Below are positions 57,776 through 64,000 of a stretch of DNA of 64,000 nt, one piece after another. The stretch's first letter is position 1. The number at the start of each line of letters is the position of its first letter. Source of the stretch: Cyanophora paradoxa. Its lineage: Eukaryota; Glaucocystophyceae; Cyanophorales; Cyanophoraceae. The stretch covers positions 93,496-157,495 of the forward strand of contig QPMI01000643.1 in assembly GCA_004431415.1 (NCBI GenBank). The letters are read 5' to 3'. The notes below the pieces were generated by a model. That model was not told the origin of the DNA. It was given only the letters and a program-made list of their open reading frames with translations, and did no database searches. The position numbers were made by a program, and so were the translations under genes.

Positions 57776-58716
57776 CTGTCGGATGAGAGGATTCCCACCC
57801 GGTGCAGCGTCCGTGCGGTCACGCACGGGCTGGGGCTGTAGCTGGGAGCACAAGTGGTCTATTCACAAGTGTACCCGTCCAGGGATCGCGTACCCCCAAA
57901 CGGAGTCGCGCCCGGCGCTAAGTCAGAATACAGAGAGTGCTAGAGCTAGCTGCTCGATAGCACTAGACTAGGGCTAGCGGCTACGCATAGACTGCCGGCT
58001 AGCCTAATCCGAGGGAATCGCGGCACGCGACAACTCCTCACTCTGCATACGGTGCGTCCTCGCACCGGACCGCGCCAAGCCGAACGTCGAGTCTGCATGC
58101 TCGACGGGGCGTCCACCCACCGCGGGGTGTGCACCAACCACGGCAGCGACAGGGCGGCGGCGAGTGAACTCCTCTCGAAGTAGAATGTCCGTCGTCAGCA
58201 ACCAGATATGCCAGGTAGCATAGCTCGCGACCGAAATAGGAGCCGATACCAGCATAGTGCATGTACCTAGGCAACCCCAGGCCAAGCTCGAAAGATGGAA
58301 AAGCATAGAACTCGAAACCCCCAAAAGCTGGCCCAAACTCGCTCCAACGGCGAGAGCCGAAGGAGAGTGGCACGGATGGGAAGTTTCACCGCTCGGGAAG
58401 AAACCAGCGAGGAGGTATCCGGGCCGCCCATCAGGCCCAACGAAAGGATAGGGCACGACTGAGTGCACCCCAGCCAGCAACCTCGAGCCCTCACGGACCC
58501 GCAGGCACCCGGGAGGCCTACACCCAGCCACTCTCCACGAGCGACGGGCCCAGATCCCAGAAAATGGAACGAAAGGCCCAGATGGCGCCCCGTGATTGGC
58601 CACCAGCCAACCCACGTCCCACCTCGGAAGCCAGGGCTGAGGCAAAGCGGGCAAAGAAATCTGCCCCACGGCGCAAGCACAGCGATCGCAAAGGGAACAG
58701 CAATGGGACGAGCTTC
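57776..58716. other. Putative 3' LTR/UTR region of the retrotransposon
   Basis: About 940 bp of GC-rich DNA with no convincing gene. Long overlapping ORFs on both strands have no motifs. Position after the integrase gene and the TG at 57777 suggest LTR sequence. Confidence 0.4.
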
Positions 58717-60393
58717 TCACAGGTCGTCGACCAAAATCGCGTCATCCATCTCAACCTCGTCGCCCTCGGCAGCCCGCTCGGGGCCCTCGGCGTCAACGTC
58801 AGGGGCGAGAGGTGGATTTTGTTCTTGAGCGGGCGAGTCCGCGAGTGCAGGGTCGATCGCCGGCTCGTCGGCGTTCACAGCAGTCTTCCGAGGCCGACCA
58901 ACGCGGGGACGGGCTTGAGACTCGGAGAGACGCGTGCGGAACGGAAGCATGCAGTCGATGTGGGCAACAGTCTCACGCAGAGGACGGGTACGGGCATCGT
59001 CCTTGGCGGAGTAGGGCTTAGCCGACCCCTTGACCGTGTAGGTGTAACCGCCAGGGTTAACACCAGTCACAGTGTAGGGCCCGACCCACGAATTGTACAG
59101 CCCTTTGTTGTGTTCGCCCATCCAGCACAATACCTTGTCGCCAACCTCAAAGCGGCGACGATGAGGCGGGTTGCCGGTGCGAGCAACCATGCGGTTCCGA
59201 TAGAACCGACGGTACTCGCGCGAGGCAGCGTCGGCGCTCGCGGCGGCTCGCGTCATCGCGAGAAGGTAATCAGCCGGGTGCGTGTGGTCGGGGTTCACGA
59301 AGCGGACGCCGGCTCCGAAGCGCACTTCGCAGGGCAGGTGCACTTCAGAACCGCGGTGCAAGACCATCGGGGAGAACCCGGTGGCGGAGTGCACGGTGGT
59401 CCGCAACGCGAGAACGATATCGGCGTTGTAAAGAGGCCAGTCAGAGAGCGGCCGCTTGTGCTCACGGCACATGGCGTAAGCGAGAGTCTTGTAGACTCCG
59501 CCCAGGCGCTCGGCGCCGCCGTTCGAGGCGTGGTGGTAGGCGGCCGCGTGCACGAACCGGGTACCCTTCTCCTTGAAGAACGCGTTCCACGCGCCCCCAA
59601 CGAGTTGGGACCCGCGGTCCGTCAGGATGCGCGCGGGCACGCCCTCGTGCGTATAGAAGTCGATCGCGGTGGCGAGCAAGGCCTCGCCGGAGATACGGGA
59701 GAGCGGGTAGATATAGCAGAACTTGGTGTATGCGTCGACGTACGCGATGATGTATCGCGAGCCGTCTTCGTGCATATCCAAGTGGAAGATATCCACCTGC
59801 CATAGGTCTCCCTTGCCCGAAGGCTGTATCACCTGAATGGCGGTACGGCGGGGCTTCGCGGCCTTCGCGAACTGACAGTGCGGGCACGACCGCACAAAGC
59901 GAGCGATGGAGGCGTACATGCCAGGCCACCAGAACCGCAGGGCGATCCGACGGGCTATCACGGGCGCGCCTCGATGGGCCCAGCCCTCGTGATAGGCGTA
60001 GAGCACCCTGTCGATCCAAGCGTCCGGCAAGACGGGTAGGAACCGGCCGGCAGGGACCAAGGGTTGCGCTCGATGACGCCGTCGTCGGCCAGGCTGAACT
60101 CGCCGGCCAGGCGTGCAAAGCGCTCCTTGGCCCGCAGGCAGTGAGCGCAGCTGGGCGAGCAGGGATCTGCGTCGCGCCTCGAGCCGCGGGTACAGACAGT
60201 TGGATTCTCGCCCTCTGCGTGGAAGGCGAGAAGCTTCTTGCAGAAGGAATCCTCCTTCTGAGCGGCGAGCAGACGCTTGCGCTTCTCGGGCGGGAACATA
60301 CGGCGCAGCGCGTCGGGGAGCGCCCCATCGACGGCTGGCGAGGGTCCGCAGGCCCACGCGTCGAGGACGGTATCCACGAAGACCGGCTTGCAC
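58717..60393 (-). CDS. Retrotransposon integrase region of Pol
   Basis: It has the zinc-binding HHCC region (H...H then CPHC), followed by the rve core: Asp in WQVDIFHLDMH, Asp in ILTDRGSQLVGG, and Glu in HHASNGGAERLGGVYK. The C-terminal domain has GDKVLCWMGEHNKGLYNSWVGPYTV, the GPF/Y-like module of Ty3/gypsy integrases. An acidic tail follows (DEVEMDDAILVDDL, stop at 58717). The frame is open for 558 codons. It differs from the viral integrase at 28832 in every domain except the catalytic triad. Confidence 0.85.
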   Translation of the reverse strand: MQAGLRGYRPRRVGLRTLASRRWGAPRRAAPYVPAREAQASARRSEGGFLLQEASRLPRRGRESNCLYPRLEARRRSLLAQLRSLPAGQGALCTPGRRVQPGRRRRHRAQPLVPAGRFLPVLPDAWIDRVLYAYHEGWAHRGAPVIARRIALRFWWPGMYASIARFVRSCPHCQFAKAAKPRRTAIQVIQPSGKGDLWQVDIFHLDMHEDGSRYIIAYVDAYTKFCYIYPLSRISGEALLATAIDFYTHEGVPARILTDRGSQLVGGAWNAFFKEKGTRFVHAAAYHHASNGGAERLGGVYKTLAYAMCREHKRPLSDWPLYNADIVLALRTTVHSATGFSPMVLHRGSEVHLPCEVRFGAGVRFVNPDHTHPADYLLAMTRAAASADAASREYRRFYRNRMVARTGNPPHRRRFEVGDKVLCWMGEHNKGLYNSWVGPYTVTGVNPGGYTYTVKGSAKPYSAKDDARTRPLRETVAHIDCMLPFRTRLSESQARPRVGRPRKTAVNADEPAIDPALADSPAQEQNPPLAPDVDAEGPERAAEGDEVEMDDAILVDDL

Positions 60394-61350
60394 GGCGGGC
60401 GAACGTCCCGGCCTCTAGGGTCGAGTTCTACCACCGCTGCGGGGCAGCGGCCTCGGCGGCGACCGTCTCAGGCTCGAGCGGGGCGGCGTCGTCGGAAGCC
60501 TGCCCGCGGCAGAGGGGCGACCTCGAGCCCGCGGCGCTGGCTTGGGTCCGGGGGGACCGGCCGAACGCGGATCTGGTGGCGAGCAGTCTCCGGGGAGAGC
60601 GAGCGTCGGCGCGGAGGCCCGGGAGGCGGCTCGCCCTCAGGGTCCTCCGGCTCCCACTCAATATGAATCGGCACCGGCCGATCCGAGGGTCGACCGGGGA
60701 GCGCCAGTGGCGCGTGTTGTACTCATCTCGAGGCTGCCGCCTCAAGGCGGGGCCGCGAGGGAAGAGCGCGTCGGGATGCAGGGGCCGCGGCTCGGCAAAT
60801 CCCTTGGCGCCCCACCGACGGGGCCCGGTTTCCGAGCGCTTCGGGACTCGCTCCGCAAGAGCGAGGGGGAAGCCGTCAGCGTCGCAGGCGTCGGAGGGGA
60901 CAGGCCCTTCCGGCAGCGACTCGTCATCGATCTCGCCCGAGGCCTCGGCTCTGCGTGAGCGTCCTCTAGCAGCGCGGCCCGGGCGCCCAGGTCGCCCTCA
61001 GGGGCGTCGGGCATCTCCGCGTCCGAGGGAGCCTCGCGCTCCTCGACAGCGGGCGCCGGGCCCGGCTCTCGTCGTTTCGGGGGCGGCGAGACGACTCTGG
61101 CGCGGGAGGCGCGAAGCGCTCTGGGGCGGCCCGCGCTCGCTTGCGCGTGGCGGCGTCAGTAGCCGAGGCGGAGGCCTTGGCCTCAGCGAACCCAGCCGAC
61201 GCAGCAAGCTTGGCGAGCTCGCGGGGCAGGCGTCGCGGCGCGCGCTCTGGCGGCGGGGGCTCGGCGTCGGAATCGGTTTCCGCAGCACCGCCAGCCTCAC
61301 CCTCAGGCTCGGGCGCGGGCGCTTCAGGGGCGCCGGCGTCGGGCTCGGCC
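60394..61350 (-). CDS. Low-complexity linker of Pol between RNase H and integrase
   Basis: Arg/Pro/Ala/Glu-rich with no recognisable domain. All frames are largely open because of base composition, so the true frame is uncertain. Its position implies it is part of Pol. Confidence 0.3.
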
Positions 61351-63159
61351 TCAGGAGCACTGGCTGGCACAGGGGCCGCGACTCCTCCTCTGCATAAGAG
61401 GAGCGGCCCGGCGGGGAAGAGGGGGCGCTCGCAGGCGCCGCCCGGGCGCTCGGCGTCTAGCGGCTCGGCCACCTCGCTGGGGCTTCCGCGCGGAAGCCGG
61501 CGGAGTTGGCGAGCTGGCGCAGGGCCGCTCGGTCGGGCCCAGCTGCATCCTAAAGATGCCCAGCGGGACGTCGGGATCCTCAGGCTCAGCCCCTACAGCA
61601 TGTTGCGGGATGCCGAAGCCTTCGGCGCCCTTGTAGGCCGCGGGCTTGGACGAGGAACCGTCTGCACCGCCTGGCTGCCAGACGGGGTGGTCCTTAGGGA
61701 GACGCGAGCACGCGTCGGGACCCCCGTTCTGCTTGCCAGGGCGGTAGACGATCTCAAAGTCGTAGGCCTGCAAGAGCAGGGACCAGCGACCGAGGCGGCC
61801 GTCGTCGGGTCCAGCGTCTTCAGCCACTGGAGGGCGTGGTGGTCGGTCCGCACCAGGAACTGGGGGCCGCCCAGCAGATAGTGGCGCCAATACTTAATGG
61901 CCCAGACTACTGCGAGGCACTCCAGCTCCGTAGCGGAGTAGTTCATCTCGGCCGGCAGCAGCGTGCGGCTGATGAACGCGAGCGGCCGCTCGACGCCTTT
62001 GTCGTCGGCCTGGCTCAGAATTGCGCCGATAGCGTAGGTGCTGGCGTCCGTCTGGAGAATGAAGGGCTTCGAGAAGTCCGGGAACCGCAATATAATATCG
62101 CGGCCCAGGAGTTCTTTCAGCTCCTTAAAGGCGCGGTCGGCGGGCCGTCCTCTGGCCAACTCCAGACGGCGTCCTTCAATAGAAGGCGCTGCATGGCGTG
62201 CACCACTTTGGAGAAGTTCTCGACAAAGCGGCGGTAGTAGCCGGCGAGGCCGAGGAACGAGCGGAGCTCGTCCGCGTTCTTCGGCGTCTGCCAGTCCGTG
62301 ATCACCTTGGTCTTCGCAGGGTCCTGGCGGATCCCTTCGGCGGAGATGCGGTGGCCGAGAAGGTCGATTTCAGGCACGCAGAAGCGGCACTTCGACGGCT
62401 TCAGGCGCAGGTTCGCCTTAGAGATCGTCTCGAAGAGCGCCTTCAAGTCTAGAAGGTGCTGATCGATGGACGGTGAGAAGACCGTGATATCGTCGATGTA
62501 CGCGACGACGCAGGTGGTCAGCAAGGGCCCAGGATCGCAGTGATCGCGCGGGAGAATGCCGCGGGCCCGTTCGTGACCCCAAACGGCGTAACCTTCCACT
62601 GAAAGTGACCCCAGGGGACCACAAATGCAGTGTAGGCTCGGGAGCCGGGGTGCAGAGGCAGCTGCCAGAAGCCGGCAGTCGCGTCAGCAGTCGAGAAGAC
62701 CATCGAGCCGCGGAGGCGCTCGAGCTGGTCGTCTATGCGGGGTAGGGAAACACGTCCCGCTCGGTGATCTGATTCAGCCTCCGATAGTCGACACAGAAAC
62801 GCCAAGTGCCGTCCTTTTTGGGGGCCAGCACTACCGGCGAGCCATATGCCGCTTGGGAGGCTCGATCAGCCCAAGCTCAAGGAGTTTCTGAATTTCCTTG
62901 CGGGCGTGTTCCTCGGCGTGCGGTTCATACGCCGCGGAGGCGTGAACACCGGAAGGCGAGTCGTGAGTTTGATCACGTGCTCGTAATAGAGCAGGTTGCT
63001 GGTGCCCTCTTTGGCCTCGACCTTGTCTGCGAAGACATCCTTGTAGCGCCGCAGGAGCGCGTGAAGTTCGGCTTTCTGCGCCGTCGTGATTGACGGGTGA
63101 GAGCCGAGCTCAGGAATCTTCTTCAGCAGCTCTTGCCACTCCTCCTCTGCATTAGGCAC
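61351..63159 (-). CDS. Retrotransposon reverse transcriptase and RNase H, with several frame breaks
   Basis: The reverse transcriptase starts near 63159 ([15 protein letters not shown]) and includes [41 protein letters not shown] and the catalytic AYIDDITVF. The connection follows ([17 protein letters not shown]). RNase H has [35 protein letters not shown] and [10 protein letters not shown]. Five breaks interrupt the frame, at about 62855, 62739-62742, 62525-62527, 62142-62144 and 61807-61809. Each is at a G run (C run in the coding strand) and each needs one extra C. With those, the domain reads continuously and no catalytic residue is missing, so the element may be recent. Confidence 0.8.
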
Positions 63160-64000
63160 CGGCCGCGGTGCCTCAGCGGGCTTCGCGTCGGGTGCTGCAG
63201 TCGTAGGGGGTGGGGCATCGGCCGGGCCGAAAGCGAGGCTGTGACCACACTCTGGGGTGGGGCCTCGGCGTCGGCGACCGGTGCGGCCTTGCGGACCGTA
63301 ACGTCGCCGCGCATGGCGCGGACTGCATCGAGCAAGTCGCGCTCCGCTTTTTCGGAGAGACCGGGGAAGGTCGAGCGCAGGGTGGCGTCTCTGGGGACGG
63401 ACACTGCTCGACTGCGGCGACGAACTCGTCGACCGAGGGGCTGTGATCGGGCCGGCGTTGGGGACGCGCTTCGTGACGACGTGCTCATAGCATCGTCGTC
63501 GAGGCTAATGATGCTCATAGCATCAAGGTCCTGCAACGGCGGTCGGCTGTGTCGAAGGGCAGCTCGCCAAACGTGACGACTATATCGTCGACGTCGTAGG
63601 GCGGTGCGCGGGTGGGTCGGCGGGCTCAGCAGGCGCTGCGCTAGACAGAGCGCGCTGCTTTTCCGCCTCATCTACGACAGAACGTAGGGTGGAGATTATT
63701 TTCTCAACGTCTTTGGCGGGCTCATATGCCGCGCCAAGCATGCGTGCTTTTCTATTAAAGTGGCGAGTCCAGTGCGGCGTTTGGCAGGCACGATTCGCAG
63801 CCGGCGAATCAAGAGGTCTGTCAATGCACTCGCACTACAAGGCATTTGCTCAGGTTCGTACTCAAAATCACCAGGCGGTAGGGCGACCGCCGAAGCGACC
63901 GCTACTACCGATCCTAGCGCAGGGTTACCGGCTGCCGGCCAGGATTGCACAACCGCACGTGAAACATTTTGTCTCCGGGTGATTATGCAGCTGGTAAGGG
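63160..64000 (-). CDS. Probable Gag/protease-proximal part of the retrotransposon, partial
   Basis: Several overlapping frames are open. One has an Asp/Ser-rich stretch (MSIISLDDDAMSTSSRSASP) followed by a helical segment (LSEKAERDLLDAVRAMRGDV) that could be Gag. No DTG/DSG protease motif or CCHC knuckle was seen within the window. Confidence 0.35.

Larger units (their letters stand above)
57776..64000 (-). mobile_element. Ty3/gypsy-type LTR retrotransposon, running off the right edge
   Basis: On the minus strand the order is (Gag/protease region) - reverse transcriptase - RNase H - long linker - integrase, the Ty3/gypsy order. Its 3' end should be the 57776-58716 region. The first bases after the capsid break are C-TGTCGGATGAG, and an LTR would begin with TG, so 57777 is a candidate LTR edge. 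The other LTR would be past 64000, so this cannot be confirmed here. Confidence 0.75.

Noticed and set aside
58004-58720. 238-codon minus-strand ORF beyond the integrase stop
   Set aside because: No motifs, overlapping open frames on both strands from GC bias, and a position where LTR sequence is expected.

Overview
The window is nuclear DNA of a GC-rich eukaryotic microbe, most likely an alga or related protist, carrying a 33-kb AT-rich viral insertion. The host parts (1-24885 and 57776-64000) have intron-rich genes with short (about 60-95 bp) G/C introns, many with a GC donor instead of GT. The genes include a phosphatidylserine decarboxylase-like protein with C2 and EF-hand domains and a leucine-rich-repeat adenylyl cyclase. 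A haptophyte or pelagophyte-like host would fit, but the sequence does not settle the species.

Layout. 1-1624 (-): 5' part of the C2/EF-hand phosphatidylserine decarboxylase gene. 2068-8232 (+): LRR-adenylyl cyclase with a long coiled-coil tail. 8233-10468: gene-free, with poly-C tracts and a stretch built almost only of short palindromes. About 10509-17294 (-): a multi-exon, glycosylated, multi-pass membrane protein that I do not recognise. 17295-19242: gene-free and palindrome-rich. 19243-24885 (-): retrotransposon polyprotein with RNase H and an Ulp1-like cysteine protease, cut at its 5' end. 24886-57775: two nested Polinton-like (Maverick/PLV) proviruses. 57776-64000 (-): Ty3/gypsy-type LTR retrotransposon.

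The core is element A (26622-55369, 28,748 bp). It has 1,065-bp terminal inverted repeats and a perfect 6-bp target duplication (TTCATA). It encodes a DD35E integrase, a protein-primed family-B DNA polymerase with an HNH/endonuclease VII-like zinc module, a D5-like primase-helicase, an A32-like packaging ATPase, a double-jelly-roll major capsid protein, two minor-capsid/penton-like proteins, a patatin phospholipase with a discoidin domain, a 2,248-aa tail-fibre-like adhesin with fifteen HTHTKDQITDFA repeats, two paralogous probable virion proteins, and an S-adenosylmethionine decarboxylase whose catalytic residues are all present. Together these could replicate, integrate and package the genome, build a capsid with a long fibre, and supply polyamines. 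No capsid-maturation protease was recognised.

Element A sits inside the minor-capsid gene of a related element B (24886-26621 plus 55370-57775). The two halves of that gene rejoin exactly across the duplicated target. B itself interrupts the RNase H/Ulp1 retroelement, and its capsid gene ends abruptly at 57775, where the LTR retroelement probably inserted. This gives four layers of nested mobile DNA.

A technical warning runs through the annotation. Nearly every broken reading frame, in viral genes and in both retroelements, lies at a run of three or four C (or G), and each is explained by one missing C/G. The broken viral genes may therefore be intact in the real genome.
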